From: Neoarius graeffei
Lineage: Eukaryota > Chordata > Actinopteri > Siluriformes > Ariidae
Direction: 5' to 3'
NCBI RefSeq assembly: GCF_027579695.1
Contig: NC_083574.1
Span: forward strand, 47,363,059 to 47,427,058
DNA: 64,000 nucleotides
The translations under genes were made by a program, and so were the position numbers. Shown here piece after piece: positions 1-12,510 of this stretch; position 1 is the stretch's first letter; every line of letters begins with the position of its first letter. The notes beneath the pieces were generated by a model. That model was not told the origin of the DNA, ran no database searches, and was given only the letters and a program-made list of their open reading frames with translations.

Positions 1-56
1 GATATTGTGACAGGTACAGTTGTTTACTGTCTTCTTCTTCTTTTGGCTGCTCCCAA

Positions 57-604
57 TTAGGGGTCACCACAATGGATCTTTCGTCTCCATCGCTCCCTGC
101 CTTCCGCATCCTTCTCTACCACACCTGCCACTTTCATGTCCTCTCTCACCACATCCATGTATCTCCTCTTTGGCCTTCCTCGTTTTCGTGTGCCTGGCAG
201 CTCCATCCTCAACATTCTCCTTCCAGCATGCTCTGCATCTCTTCTCAGGATGTGCCCATACCATCTCAGTCTCATCTCTCTTAGCTTAATTCCCAAGCTC
301 TCCACATGTGCTGTCCCTCTGATGTGCTCGTTCCTTATCCTGTCCAACCTCCCATCACAAACTTTAACATCCTCAACTCCATCACCTCCAACTTTGCCTC
401 CTGTCTCTTCGTTAAGGGTACGGTCTCCAATCCATACATCACAGCTGGTCTCACTACTGTCTTATACAGCTTACCTTTCACTTTTGCTGGGACTTTCCTA
501 TCACAAATGACTCCCGAAATCCTTCTCCACCCTGCCTGCACTCTCTTTCTCACCTCACTATCGCAGCCCCCATTTTCCTGCACAGTTGACCCCAGGTACT
601 TGAA
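57..604 (-). pseudogene. RTE-type LINE reverse transcriptase C-terminal fragment
   Basis: Two adjacent minus-strand reading frames (583-335 and 347-57) carry the C-terminal part of a non-LTR retrotransposon protein. The first has an RVQAGWRR...CDRKVPAKVKGKLYKTVVRPA...YG stretch and the second has RLRWYGHILRRD and GRPKRRYMD, which are hallmarks of the region after the reverse transcriptase in RTE/L1-like elements of fish. The frame breaks near 345, so the copy is dead, and it is 5' truncated. Family assignment comes from motif recognition only. Confidence 0.75.
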
Positions 605-723
605 ATTTAAGTCTAAATGAAAACGTTAAAATAAAAATAATAATAAAAAACTATAAAATTGCTGTAAATTTTACAGCAATTTACTGGAAATTTGGGTATT
701 TACAGTAAACAACTTCAAGTACA

Positions 724-1098
724 GGCGACACGGTGGTGTAGTGGTTAGCGCTGTCGCCTCACAGCAAGAAGGTCTGGGTTCGAGCCCTGTGGCCGGCGAG
801 GGCCTTTCTGTGTGGAGTTTGTATGTTCTCCCCGTGTCCACGTGGGTTTCCTCCGGGTGCTCCGGTTTCCCCCACAGTCCAAAGACATGCAGGTTAGGTT
901 AGGTTAACTGGTGACTCTCTAAATTGACCGTAGGTGTGAATGTGAGTGTGAATGGTTGTCTGTGTCTATGTGTCAGCCCTGTGATGACCTGGCGACTTGT
1001 CCAGGGTGTACCCCGCCTTTCACCTGTAGTCAGCTGGGATAGGCTCCAGCTTGCCTGCGACCCTGTAGAACAGGATAAAGCAGCTAGAGATGAGATGA
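724..1098 (+). repeat. tRNA-derived SINE copy 1
   Basis: Full-length member of the dominant SINE family of this window. The head has a Pol III A box (TGGTGTAGTGG) and B box (GGTTCGAGCCC), the body contains the conserved CCCACAGTCCAAAGACATGC block, and the tail is ATGAG-rich. This copy has a five-base duplication (GTTAG) in the GGTTAGGTTAGG segment. Short ORFs inside are non-genic. Confidence 0.9.
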
Positions 1099-1550
1099 AA
1101 GTTATAAACTGATTAAAATAGCTCGGGATTCAGGGGAATCTGGCAACCCATGAGGGCGGCATTTCATGGTGGACATATGGCAACTTGGTTTTGTATGGGA
1201 CTAGAACAATTGAACTCTACGTCTCTGTTCATGAAGTATTCTCACAAGAAAGTGCTTTTGTTCACACCAGGGATGAGGTTAATGGCACAGCTGGCGTTCG
1301 GTGTGCCTGTGGAAGTAGTATGAGGGTTTTTTTGCTTTTCTTGCCAAAGAAAACCCTTTGAAAATAATGTTTGAAATTCTTTGTATGAAAATGATGAGTG
1401 ACAAAGTAACTCAACCAACACACACTGGCAAGTCTAAAGCATGCAACAGTTTCATCTGTGAATCACAGTTTCAGTGTGATTAAGATTTCAATGAGCTTCG
1501 TTTATGTCTGGAAATAAACATTCAGACAGGAGATGAGTTCCTCTACTACT

Positions 1551-2784
1551 CAGAGATGGACAGTAACAAAGTACATTTACTTGAGTACTGTACTTAAGTA
1601 CACTTTTTGAGTATCTGTACTTTACTTGAGTATTATTTCTTTTGGAAACTTATGACTTTAACTTCACTACATTTGAAAGACAAATATCGTACTTTTCACT
1701 CCACTACATTTCTATCAAGGTCCTCGTTACTTGTTACTATGAAGTGGCTTTGAAAGTGGATGTTTTTTTTCTTTTCTTTTCTAAAATGTGATTGTTTTTT
1801 TCACAGGTGATACTGAGACAGCCCATCAGTAATCACTAGGGTCAGGTCACGTCCATAGACTGTATAAAATCAAGATCAATGATTTCTCCACAGCATTATT
1901 TAACATGATCAGTTGATGGCAGAGTGGAAGAAGGCAGTTCTTCTGGGGAGTGCACGCACCCATGGCCATACCTAGAACCCATGTTTCAATTTTTTGAAAG
2001 GAATAAAGAGTTATTTCATTTTAAATGCTTACTTTGTTTGCCTAAAACAAACCACATCACAACCTACAAAAACTTGCCGTCCAACCTGCGGAAGCATATT
2101 GAGGTATGTAAACATTTTATTCCAAGAGAACGCTTGTAATGAAGTTGTATGTGCTTTTAGAGCTAGCGAGAACGTTGCAATAGCTATGCAGTCTGGTTAG
2201 TCAAACGACTTTCTATGGATTTGCCCGCCAAGTTGCCATCGCCTTGTCCACGGCTAACGTTAACACATAGCTAGTTAACTTGGACACTGTTAGTTAGCAC
2301 GTAAAAACGGAGTTACGCTAACATGAATAACATTAACTTATCTGAAGTCCTTTCAGAAATATGTTTTAGCATAATCTTGTCAAATAAACAGAATGTAGAA
2401 ATCTCTCTTTTCTAGTAGTGTTAGCTACTCAATATGATTTCGAGTTTGAAAAAAAGAGTTTGCTAGCATGTCAGGTGGAGTTTCACTGACTAACTAGCTT
2501 AACGTTAAACCACCATGATGGCACAGCATGCGTTCATTTTGTGAATTCACATTTCTGTCTTTGGTAACAGCATTAGGTTTTGTAACCGTTGTGACAATAA
2601 TACAACGATGTGTTGACAGAAAATGTACTTTTAATACTTAAGTATTTTTATAAGCAAGTACTTCAGTACTTTAACTTAAGTAAAAATTTGACTGGACAAC
2701 TTTCACTTGTATCAGAGTAACATTTGACCAGTGAGATCTGTACTTTGACTTAAGTAATGAAGTTGGGTACTTTGTCCACCTCTG
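1551..2784 (+). mobile_element. hAT-like DNA transposon, internally deleted, with BED-finger exon
   Basis: The ends are imperfect inverted repeats: the left starts CAGAGATGGAC followed by AAAGTAC motifs, and the right ends GTACTTTGTCCACCTCTG. Both subterminal regions are packed with ACTTAAGTA/TACTTGAGT repeats, as in fish hAT elements. A plus-strand exon (about 1924-2105) encodes a small BED-type zinc finger (CLLC ... SNLRKHIE) and is followed by a good donor, gtatgt. No transposase core is seen, so this looks non-autonomous. Target duplications are not clear. Confidence 0.6.
1924..2105 (+). pseudogene. BED zinc-finger exon of hAT element
   Basis: A short exon starting MEEGSSSGE. It contains a CxxC pair (KCLLC) and, about 20 residues on, SNLRKHIE, the usual layout of a zBED DNA-binding domain at the N terminus of hAT transposases. 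A donor-like GAG|GTATGT closes it at 2105/2106. The catalytic exons are absent from the element, so it is treated as a remnant. Confidence 0.5.
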
Positions 2785-3220
2785 GTTAGTCTATGAAGCC
2801 TAGACTTATCTCATATTTCTAAGAGCTGTCCAGGTTCCTCATTTCAGGTCATAAAGTCAATAGGTTTGGTTGGTGAGGTAGTAACAGTCACAGATTTCCT
2901 ATGAACCATTATACCACATTCCTGTTTGCATTATTTGCATCTTACTTCTCAAAAAGTGTTGATTAGTTTTCTGAACCGGCATGGCTCCTCTACATGACTG
3001 CAGTTCAAATCAAGTTTATATTAATGTGCGTATTGTAGTAGCAGCTCATTCAGAGGGACTTGTATGGTGGATAACGGATTAAAAATGTGTTATTTAATGA
3101 GAGAAAAACTTTTTCTCAGGAACAGGAGAAAAAAAAGAGGATGGTGTGGGAATGACTGTTTATAACTGCTATAAGTGATAACAGGAAATATCTGGCCTCT
3201 CAAACATTTCACAACAAATG

Positions 3221-3752
3221 TACACTACCGTTCAAAAGTTTGGGGTCACTTTGAAATGTCCTTATTTTTGAAAGAAAAGCACTGTTCTTTTCAATGAAGA
3301 TCACTTTAAACTAATCAGAAATCCACTCTATACATTGCTAATGTGGTAAATGACTATTCTAGCTGCAAATGTCTGGTTTTTGGTGCAATATCTCCATAGG
3401 TGTATAGAGGCCCATTTCCAGCAACTCTCACTCCAGTGTTCTAATGGTACAATGTGTTTGCTCATTGCCTCAGAAGGCTAATGGATGATTAGAAAACCCT
3501 TGTACAATCATGTTAGCACAGCTGAAAACAGTTGAGCTCTTTAGAGAAGCTATAAAACTGACCTTCCTTTGAGCAGATTGAGTTTCTGGAGCATCGCATG
3601 TGTGGGGTCGATTAAATGCTCAAAATGGCCAGAAAAATGCCTCGACTATATTTTCTATTCATTTTACAACTTATGGTGGTAAATAAAAGTGTGACTTTTC
3701 ATGGAAAACACAAAATTGTCTGGGTGACCCCAAACTTTTGAACGGTAGTGTA
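3221..3752 (+). mobile_element. Tc1/mariner MITE, copy A
   Basis: A 0.53-kb non-autonomous element with near-perfect terminal inverted repeats (TACACTACCGTTCAAAAGTT at the left, its complement ending GTAGTGTA at the right) and TA at both borders. No coding potential. A second copy in opposite orientation lies at 19044-19575. Confidence 0.85.
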
Positions 3753-3885
3753 ACTAAAACATTTAAAAGCATGACCTGTTATTTATTAATAAAGCAAACC
3801 TTGTAATTGTTGGCACATTGTTGTGGTATAAGAGGAATAAAACTCTTCAGGACGTGCTGTTATTGAAAAATACAACTTCAGGGTA

Positions 3886-5245
3886 ACAATACTACCCCAC
3901 CATTGATTATTTTCCAAAAGTTTGCATACCCCAGTTAAAATTTATGTTACTGTGAATAGTTAAGCAAGTAAAACATGATCTGATTTGCAAAAGGCATAAA
4001 GTTAAAGATGACATTTCTTTAAAATAACAAAAGAGGTAAAGGGTCAGAAGCAAAGGTTAAGGCACCCTGCATGGTCAGTCCTTAGTAACACACCCTTTGG
4101 CAAGAATCACAGCTTGCAAACACTTTGTGTAGCCAGCTAATAGTCTTTTCGTTCTTGTTTGGGGGATTTTCACCCATTCTTCAAGGCTTCTATTTCTGAA
4201 AGACTCTTGCACTGCTCTTTTGAGATCTATCCACAGATTTTCAATAATGTTTAGGTCAGAGGACTGTGCGAGCCATGGCAAAACCTTCAGCCTCTTGAGG
4301 TAGTAACATTGTAGATGCTGAGGTGTGTTTAGGATCATTATCCTGCTGTAGAAGCCATCCTCTTTACATCTTCAGCTTTTTTTTTAATAGACGGTGTGAT
4401 GTTTGCTTCCAGAATTTGCTGGCATTTAATTCAATTCATTCTTCCCTCCACCAGTAAAATGTTCCCTGTACCATTGGATACAACACAAGCCCAAAGCATG
4501 ATTGATCCACCCCTGTGCTTAACAGCTGGAGAGGTGTTCATGAAATTCTGAACTTTTTCTTTCCCCTCCCAAACATACCTTTGCTCATTGCGACCAAAAA
4601 GTTCTATTTTAACTTAATCAGTCCAGTTTCCAAAATGCATCAGGCTTGTTTAGATGTTCCTTAGCAAACTTCTGACTCTGAATTTTGTGGTGGAAAGGTT
4701 TTCTTCCGATGGCTCTTCCATGAAGGTCATATTTGTTCAGATGTTGCTGTGCAGTAGAACAGTGCACCACCACTCAAGAGTCTACTAACTCTTCCTGAAG
4801 GTCTTTTGCAGTTAAACAGGCTTTTTGATTTACCTTTCTAGAAATACTTCAAGCACATCTTTCAGAAAGTTTTCTTGGTCTTCTGGACCTCAACTTGACC
4901 TCCACTGTTCCTGTTAACTGCCATTTCTTAATTACATTATGAACTAAAGAAATAGCTGCCTGAAAATGATTTGCTATCTTCTTATAGCCTTCTCCTGCTT
5001 TGTGGGCATCAAAAATTTAAATTTTCTAATAAAGTGCTAGGCAGCTTCTTAGAGGAACCCATGGGTGCTTGTGGTTGGGACAAGGTTTGAGGAGTCAGGG
5101 TATTTATAAGGCTTTGAAATTACAAGCCATAGCCCTAACAAGCTAATTAATGTGTTGGTGACCTTGTTTAAAGTCATCAGAGAGTTCAAATCTCTTGAGG
5201 TGCCAAAACTTTTGCAGTGCTGCTTTCCTTCTCTACACTCTAAAA
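3886..5245 (-). pseudogene. Decayed Tc1-like transposon
   Basis: Minus-strand sequence from about 4990 down to 4075 reads as a broken Tc1 transposase. The final part (4338-4075) holds LAQSSDLNIIENLW, equivalent to the Tc1 (A)QSPDLNPIENLW block that carries the last catalytic Glu, and ends with LAKGCVTKD like the family C terminus. Upstream blocks are interrupted by stops and frameshifts. The borders are approximate. Confidence 0.7.
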
Positions 5246-6579
5246 TTGTACGAAACAAACAAACAAAAAACTAATCTTGCTTAAAATGTTGAAAAGAATT
5301 TCATCTTTAAGCCTTTTGGAGATCATCTTCTACTCACTCAATTATTCACAGTAACAGAAATTGCTCTCGTGCAAAATCCTTACAGATTCAAACTAATGAA
5401 GGGGTGATACTGTATAGTTGGATTTCTTTTGAGTTCAGAGGATTACCTGTGAAGGAATTAGGAAACGGTACCAACACTAACCCAACCTGTAACCTTTTTC
5501 ATATACTTTCAGTCATGTTAATTGTTACAAATGAGCATGTGTGAGACCATGTTGATCTTTTCTACTTGACTTGGCAGTCTAGACAAAATCTAGACATTTA
5601 TCAACCAGACACTTTGTTTCTCTAGAAATAATTGTGATTTTTTTTAATGCACACCCCACGTTAGAATGTTTTAAACCAAATAGTTTGTTACTTTACACTT
5701 TAAAATACTTTATTTAACAGAATACTGTGTCTTTTGAACTTTGACCTGGCCATGGACACCACACTGCAGGCCTGAAAGAGAGAAGTGGACACAATAATTC
5801 ATGGTGTCCCTTCAACTGCTCTGCATTCCAATCATAAGCCGCTTTGGTCTGCTATCTGCACACACTTACACCATACAGATTGCACAGGACTGTAAAACAT
5901 ATGCTAAGCAAGATTACTCCTTTTCCATGGCCCCAAAAAGTCTTGATTTTTATGTACTCAAATATGGAGAACAACATCATGTAAGAGAGCTGGGTTCAAG
6001 TTATCTTTTATCAAATAAATAAACTGATTCTAAAATGTTGCTTTCTGTCACTTTTTTTTTTTTAAGTAAAGCACTTAATAGTAGATAATCTTGTGTTTAT
6101 TTTGGCAGTGTTTGAATTTACTTTCTGCATCACCACATGCTGGTTTGGGATGATGATAAAGTGTCTATTTGGGTAATGGTAGCTCTTTCTGTGCTAGTGA
6201 CCGCAGGGTTGTCGGCTCAAAACCTTGAACTGCTATAAAGTCAATGCCGGACCTTGGACCTTTGAAACAAAAGCATAGACTGAAACACGCCAATATGTTT
6301 ATACTGAAATATTTGGGATGTTCTTAGTAACTCTGGTGCAAATTTGTTGGTTGGTGCAGTATTTTCATTATTCTTGTGAAAACTTAGCACCTCTTTGATG
6401 TCACATGGGGAAACGGTCACAGAAAGAAAACATCTCAGTATTTCATCATTTTGGACATGAGAGATGATGATCAGGTTTCACTGTTCGTTCCTAAAAAGAA
6501 AAGAGCAAGCCTTGCTTTTCTCACTCACCATTTTCCAGTGGCATTCAATGTCATATTCATGAGAAATCTGATTCAGAAT
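5246..6579. other. No gene recognised
   Basis: AT-rich sequence without convincing exons. A 73-codon ORF (5801-6022) has no recognisable motif, and nothing around it supports coding use. Confidence 0.4.
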
Positions 6580-6594
6580 GCAATGCAGCTATAT

Positions 6595-6952
6595 CTCTCA
6601 TCTCATTATCTCTAGCCGCTTTATCCTGTTCTACAGGGTCGCAGGCAAGCTGGAGCCTATCCCAGCTGACTACGGGCGAAAGGCGGGGTACACCCTGGAC
6701 AAGTCACCAGGTCATCACAGGGCTGACACAGACAACCATTCACACTCACATTCACACCTACAGTCAATTTAGAGTCACCAGTTAACCTAACCTGCATGTC
6801 TTTGGACTGTGGGGGAAACCGGAGCACCCGGAGGAAACCCACACGGACACGGGGAGAGCATGCAAACTCCACACAGAAAGGCCCTCGCTGGCCACGGGGC
6901 TCGAACCCAGACCTTCTTGCTGTGAGGCGACAGCGCTAACCACTACACCCAC
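6595..6952 (-). repeat. SINE copy 2
   Basis: Same SINE family, minus orientation. It is bordered by an exact 15-bp target duplication (GCAATGCAGCTATAT) at 6580-6594 and 6953-6967, which shows retroposition and defines the insert precisely. Confidence 0.92.
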
Positions 6953-6967
6953 GCAATGCAGCTATAT

Positions 6968-7660
6968 GACACGGTATAATAGTTAAGGAAGAGACTCAGC
7001 TTGGCTAGCTAGTGGTCTGAGACGACAAACATGATGGTGTTGCTGGCAGTATTAGCAGAAAGCTGCAGTTAAATTCCATTGGTACTATCAGCAAGTAGTC
7101 CAAAGGCACTGTGGGTAATTTAGGAATTTGCTAACCAAATTAAAAATAGTCCTACATGGTGAGGAAAGAAATTTAAACTAAAAATGTCAACTCAGAAATT
7201 CACTACAAAATAAATCTTGGATGCCACTGACACTTACATGATAATTCTAAAGATTAATATGCAAGTTGTTCAGGGTGGATTATTCCTTTAACTGCTCATG
7301 TAAATGACTTCATTTTGCCTCACGTGCAAGTTGCTTTGGATAAAATAGTAGACAAACTGGCACTTGTGTCATGGTCGTACCGGTTTGCCAAGTCTGCACG
7401 TTGGGCTTCTTTTGTCTTGCTACCATGTTTGTTTGTTTTATTCCCTCCACAAGTTGGGGGTTGAAAGTTTTGCATACATTGAAATAATTAATCTAATGCT
7501 TTGTAAGTCAAATAGGTAAGCTGGTGGGTTTGTGAAACCACGCAGACTATTATGAACATACGTGGACTGTGGTTATGATTTTATAGGTTGTACATTAACA
7601 GATACAATTGTATTGAAGTAAAAATAAGGCATTGTAATTACAGTAAAGTATACTGTATTT
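6968..7660. other. No gene recognised
   Basis: Unique-looking AT-rich DNA. No exon, RNA gene or clear repeat structure seen. Confidence 0.35.
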
Positions 7661-7664
7661 GTGT

Positions 7665-7885
7665 CAGCTTCATCCAGGTTCCTCCCAACTCTTAAAAGCA
7701 TGCCGTTGGTGGATTGGCGTCTCTAAATTACATCCTGGTGTGAGTGTGTGCAAATGGTGTGTGTATGTGTGTGATGCCCTTTGATGGACTGGCATCCCAT
7801 TCAGGGTGTATCCCTGACTTGTGCTCAGTGTTCCTGAGATAGACTCTGGATCCACTCCGACCTGACCAGGTTAAACTGGTTATTG
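7665..7885 (+). repeat. Old SINE-like tail sequence
   Basis: Diverged sequence with the same layout as the SINE body (CTCTAAATTacatc, a GATGGACTGGCATCCCATTCAGGGTGT-like segment, then CTCTGGATCCACTCCGACC). It is probably an older relative of the dominant SINE family. No head with A and B boxes is visible. Confidence 0.45.
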
Positions 7886-8140
7886 AAGATGAATTAGCTA
7901 TTTCAGCAATTAATTATATTAAATGCTGATTGAATGAAAAGCTGTAGTCTGTGTCTACTCTGTGAATGTGGTTTTTGTATATTGTAAGACTGCTTCATTA
8001 AAATTGAGTGTATGATGTTAGAATAAAATTGAGTGCATGATGTTATAATATATTTGGTAGTTGTAGTCATGCTTTTAGTATTTAATACAGTAATTGGGAG
8101 GTTCTTTTTTGGATTATGACAATGGGCTGTTTTATTAACC

Positions 8141-8500
8141 ATTGGTGCAGTGGTTAGCACTGTTGCCTCACAGCAAGAAGGTCCTGGGTTCAAACCTCAC
8201 TGCTCACTTGAACCTTTTGTGTGGAGTTTGCATGTTCTCCAAGTATCTGCATGGCTTTCGTCCACCTTCACCAGTTTCCTCCCACAGTCTAAAGACGTGT
8301 GGATTAGGTCAACTAGCTACTCTAAATTGTCCATAGGTGCAAATGTGAGCGTGAATGGTTGTTCATCTCTGTGTTAGTCAGGCTACGATAGATTGGTGAC
8401 CTGCCCAGCATGTACCTCACCTCTTGGCTGAAGTCAGCTGGGATTGGTTCCAGCTTCCCCCTTGTCTCTGAGAGACAAGTGGTATAGATAAAGGACAGAT
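8141..8500 (+). repeat. Diverged SINE copy
   Basis: Recognisable but clearly older member of the SINE family. The head (GTGCAGTGGTTAGCACTGTTGCC, B box GGTTCAAACC), the CCCACAGTCTAAAGACGTG block and the body are present, with many substitutions. Confidence 0.8.
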
Positions 8501-8576
8501 GGATGGATTGGTTGTGCCATGGAGACCTGGCAACCATATTACAGTAGACACTAATCATGTATCTAATTTATTATTG

Positions 8577-8815
8577 AGGCGAGGTGGCCAAGTGGTTAGA
8601 GCGCTTGACCGCTAAGCGAACGGTCCCCGGTTCAAGCCTCGTCTCGGACGGTGATCTGGGGCTCGCCTCCTGTCCACCCAGCAGTGAAGGGGGACCTGGT
8701 GGAAACACTGGGGAAGTTAAGGCAGCGAGGAAAGGAACTGGCCACCCCACCTCACCATGCCAACGGCCCAGGACAAGTGTGCTCTCTAACAGGCACTCCC
8801 TAACATACGTATGAA
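8577..8815 (+). repeat. Second tRNA-derived SINE family
   Basis: Starts with a Ser/Leu-tRNA-like head: A box in GTGGCCAAGTGGTTAGAGCG, an anticodon-arm-like segment, and B box GGTTCAAGCC. An unrelated body follows (CTCCTGTCCACCCAGCAGTG ... GGCACTCCCTAACATACG). It is not a tRNA gene because the acceptor stem cannot close. Confidence 0.65.
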
Positions 8816-9429
8816 AACGTATATGGGACTCTTTGACTTTTGAATTTATTATTAACTATAGTATATATTCCAAACATGTTTGAATCTGTTGTAGTGTGGT
8901 ATTGACTTTAATCAAATCTACTATAGCAAGGCTATTTTATTTTATTTTTTTTTAGAACCCAAATAAACCCATGCCTGGCCACTTAATAACTGTTCAAAGT
9001 CCAAAAGCTTTCAAAACCCCATTCACAAAGAACAGGCTGCTATTTTGTTCACATTAAACCATTTGTATCTAGAACATTCTGTTTGTAAGACCACAGTTAT
9101 CTTTTGTTCAAATTATAAAGCCAGGAAACTACTTCAGAACTACGTCAGTGTTCTACAGTCTGTAATGGAAACCCCCTTAACTTTCTCATAATTACTTTCT
9201 CATGCAAGAATGGGGTCTTAAAATCCCTGCAGCCAGGTAAGACCTGCTGAGATGTGATATGTACTGGGCCTGTTCTACTGGACACTAACTTACCACCAGA
9301 TTAATACAGAATGGATTCATTTTCATAGAGGTACTGTGATCTTTGCAGATGGAGAGAGTTAAGAATATACTGAATATATTACATAGACACCAGCGTTTTA
9401 CTGGGAAATAAGGAAATATGCCACTCGTA

Positions 9430-10790
9430 TTTTTCCAGACGAGCTACATCTGGGACATGGGGAACCAAAACAGTGACATAAATCTCTATATGTCACTCGT
9501 GAGGATACCATTGAATTGTTTTGATAAATGTGGGTAGTTTTTATTTGTGAATGTGTCTATATAATAAAAAGAAAATCACACGTTGGCTTGGGGCGGCACG
9601 GTGGTGTAGTGGTTAGCGCTGTTGCCTCACAGCAAGAAGGTCCTGGGTTCGAGCCCCGGGGCCGGCAAGGGCCTTTCTGTGTGGAGTTTGCATGTTCTCC
9701 CCGTGTCCGCGTGGGTTTCCTCCGGGTGCTCCGGTTTCCCCCACAGTCCAAAGACATGCAGGTTAGGTTAACTGGTGACTCTAAATTGACCGTAGGTGTG
9801 AGTGTGAATGGTTGTCTGTGTCTATGTGTCAGCCCTGTGATGACCTGGCGACTTGTCCAGGGTGTACCCCGCCTCTCGCCCATAGTCAGCTGGGATAGGC
9901 TCCAGCTTGCCTGCGACCCTGTAGAAGGATAAAGCGGCTAGAGATAATGAGATGAGATGAGACACGTTGGCTTGAAGATATGAAGTTTTTCTCCTCATGT
10001 TGAAAAACACGCATTTTTCATACGAAATATGTCGCAGATTAAATAATATTGGGTGGTGTTGAGTGGTATAATCAGATATATTCCATTCAGCTACAGTAGC
10101 ATGATATTGAATGAGTCAAAGACTCGTTTAATATCATGCTAGCTGAATGTAATATATCTAATATACTATGAAAAAAAGCCAGCCAATTATTAATATTATA
10201 AAAATAATAATAATACACATTCCTTTGGGATGTTCAATCGTTCTCTTTCAAAATTCTCTCAAAATCTTGCATATTTAACGAAGCAAACCTGGCGGCCATG
10301 TTTGCTTACAATTGTCACAGTCACTTACTAGTGTGGAAGTTTTATGTCTCCGATGTGTGATGTTGTCTTGACAACCATGCAATATCGTAAACCATATTCA
10401 ACGCTCATTCTCCATTGGGTAGAGTGGAGTAATACACGTAGGATAAGCGATATGCTAACAATATCGCATGCTGTCAAACCAAATGAATGAAACCCGCTAG
10501 AAGGGAATAGAATACATGTTTTTATTCCATCAAAAAAGTGTCCTGTATGTATAATTTCCGATATTTCACTCCGATGACGTCACTCCCAGTGTTTTCCCGC
10601 TGACTTGATGCACATTGTCAAAATGGCAAACCGGTTCAAAATTAAAATTCTTTTGATTAACTTGCTTTTTTGTGTGTGTGGATGTGTCCATATCATATAA
10701 AGAACAGTACATGGCTGTGTGAAGATATGAAGCTTATCTTCTCGTGTTGAAAATATTTTCACTTGTTTGCTTCACTTACAAGTGATATAT
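9430..10790. repeat. Unclassified interspersed repeat (probably DNA transposon)
   Basis: Sequence around a SINE insert recurs elsewhere in the window. The CTACATCTGGGACAT ... GAAGATATGAAGTTT part matches 46640-46820, and the 10060-10560 part matches 33740-34190 in inverted orientation (AAACCTGGCGGCCATGTTTG, GGATAAGCGATATGCTAAC). It holds no long ORF. Borders and family are unknown. Confidence 0.6.
9591..9961 (+). repeat. SINE copy 3
   Basis: Full-length SINE with an exact 13-bp target duplication (ACACGTTGGCTTG) at 9578-9590 and 9962-9974. It sits inside an older interspersed repeat. Confidence 0.93.
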
Positions 10791-10852
10791 ATGGCATTCA
10801 CCACTCAAAGATAAACTTCATATCTTCATGCAACCGTGTAATACCCTCTCTC

Positions 10853-10855
<3 letters not shown>

Positions 10856-10909
<54 letters not shown>
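10856..10909. repeat. (TA)n microsatellite
   Basis: About 25 TA dinucleotides directly beside the 5' end of a Tc1-type element, where the TA-targeting transposon inserted. The YIYIYI reading frames over it are artefacts. Confidence 0.95.
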
Positions 10910-10911
<2 letters not shown>

Positions 10912-10915
<4 letters not shown>

Positions 10916-11436
10916 TATATTGCCAAAAGTATTTGCTCACCTGCCTTGACTCACATATGAGCTTAAGTGACATCCCATTCCTAATCCATAGGGTTCAATA
11001 TGACGTCAGTCCACCCTTTGCAGCTAGAACACCTTCAACTCTTCTGGGAAGGCTGTCCACAAGGTTTAGGAGTGTGTTTATGGGAATTTTTGACCATTCT
11101 TCCAGAATTGCATTTGTGAGGTCACACACTGATGTTGGACGAGAAGGCCTGGCTCTCAGTTTCCGCTCTAATTCATCCCAAAGGTGTTCTATCGGGTTGG
11201 GGTCAGGACTCTGTGCAGGCCAGTCAAGTTCATCCACACCAGACTCTGTCATCCTGGACCTTGCTTTGTGCACTGGTGCACAGTCATGTTGGAAGAGGAA
11301 GAGGCCAGCTCCAAACTGTAAAAACAGTCTGCATGCCTAGGTGCTTGATTTTATACACCTGTGGCCATGGAAGTGATTGGAACACCTGATTCCGATAATT
11401 TGGATGGGTGAGCAAATACTTTTGGCAATATAGTGT
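10912..11436 (-). mobile_element. Tc1 deletion derivative
   Basis: About 0.52 kb with terminal inverted repeats (CACTATATTGCCAAAAGTAT at the left, complement at the right). The interior (11273-10995, minus) encodes only the C-terminal third of a Tc1 transposase. It contains WPAQSPDPNPIEHLWDELER, with the last catalytic Glu, and ends AAKGGLTSY. The N-terminal DNA-binding domain and the first two catalytic Asp are deleted, so it cannot move itself. Confidence 0.85.
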
Positions 11437-11446
11437 ATATATCAGA

Positions 11447-12510
11447 ATAATTCTATTTTTTTTTTTTCGCGGCCTGGTTTTCATCAAATCCTGCGATCTG
11501 ATTGGCTGGCGAGTGCATCCGTATCCTACAATATGGACCCTGGATATGGACCTCTGGCGACTCGCTTGTTCACAACAACAACAAACATTGTAGCAATTTT
11601 TGTCAACATTTATTTTCGCATGTCTCAGGAGAATAGCATTAATTTTACAGCATGGATAGTGATAATGACAGTGTTCACAGCGAAAGCGAGTTTTACTACC
11701 CTGAGGAAGATGAAATAAAAGAAAACATTTCAGGAGAAAGCTAAAACCACTAACTTGCTAACGCCGAGCAAAAACATGGCTGAATCCTGAATGACTCAAT
11801 TTTGTATAAATAGGGCACTACATAGGCGGCAAAATGTAGTTTTTTCCTGCCATGGAAGTGCACTTGTATACCGAGGAGGAAGCCATTTGCATTACAGCCG
11901 TGAATGAGGATTCAAAATGCCGGATCGGCTCTTCCTTTTGGGCGCTCTCATTTTCTGTTAGAATTTGGTAAAGAAAAAAATGTATATTATTTACCAGGGG
12001 GCGGCACGGTGGTGTAGTGGTTAGCACTGTCGCCTCACAGCAAGAAGGTCCGGGTTCGAGCCCCGTGGCTGGCGAGGGCCTTTCTGTGCGGAGTTTGCAT
12101 GTTCTCCCCATGTCCGCGTGGGTTTCCTCCGGGTGCTCCGGTTTCCCCCACAGTCCAAAGACATGCAGGTTAGGTTAACTGGTGACTCTAAATTGACCGT
12201 AGGTGTGAATGTGAGTGTGAATGGTTGTCTGTGTCTATGTGTCAGCCCTGTGATGACCTGGCGACTTGTCCAGGGTGTACCCCGCCTTTCGCCCGTAGTC
12301 AGCTGGGATAGGCTCCAGCTTGCCTGCGACCCTGTAGAACAGGATAAAGCGGCTAGAGACAATGAGATGAGATTATTTACCAGCTTAAGGTCGGTCCATA
12401 TGGTGAAATACCGTGATCTCGGCCTTGAATACTGACCTCGGCCCAGAGGGCCTCGCTCAGTACTTTCAAGACCTCGGTCATGGTATTTCACGATACGGAC
12501 CTCCCAGCTG
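11447..12510 (+). repeat. tacggacc-rich repeat, copy 1 (interrupted by SINE)
   Basis: First of two adjacent direct copies of an unclassified element. It holds a CpG-bearing segment (CATCAAATCCTGCG, CTGGCGACTCGC), a 31-codon acidic ORF (11652-11747) whose centre reads SEFYYPEEDEIKE, and an end that folds on itself (12376-12508: TTTACCAGCT and GGTGAAATACCGTGA pair with their complements). A SINE separates the body from the hairpin end. Confidence 0.65.
11998..12371 (+). repeat. SINE copy 4
   Basis: Full-length SINE with a 12-bp target duplication (ATTATTTACCAG) at 11986-11997 and 12372-12383. It inserted in the hairpin end of the surrounding repeat. Confidence 0.93.

Noticed and set aside
5801-6022. 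73-codon ORF
   Set aside because: No motif, no splice or promoter context; length is within chance expectation.
8577-8660. Possible tRNA-Ser or tRNA-Leu gene
   Set aside because: A and B boxes are present, but the acceptor stem cannot pair and a SINE body follows.
10763-10960. ORFs with IYIYIY runs (also near 22.8 and 56.6 kb)
   Set aside because: Produced by TA and CA microsatellites.
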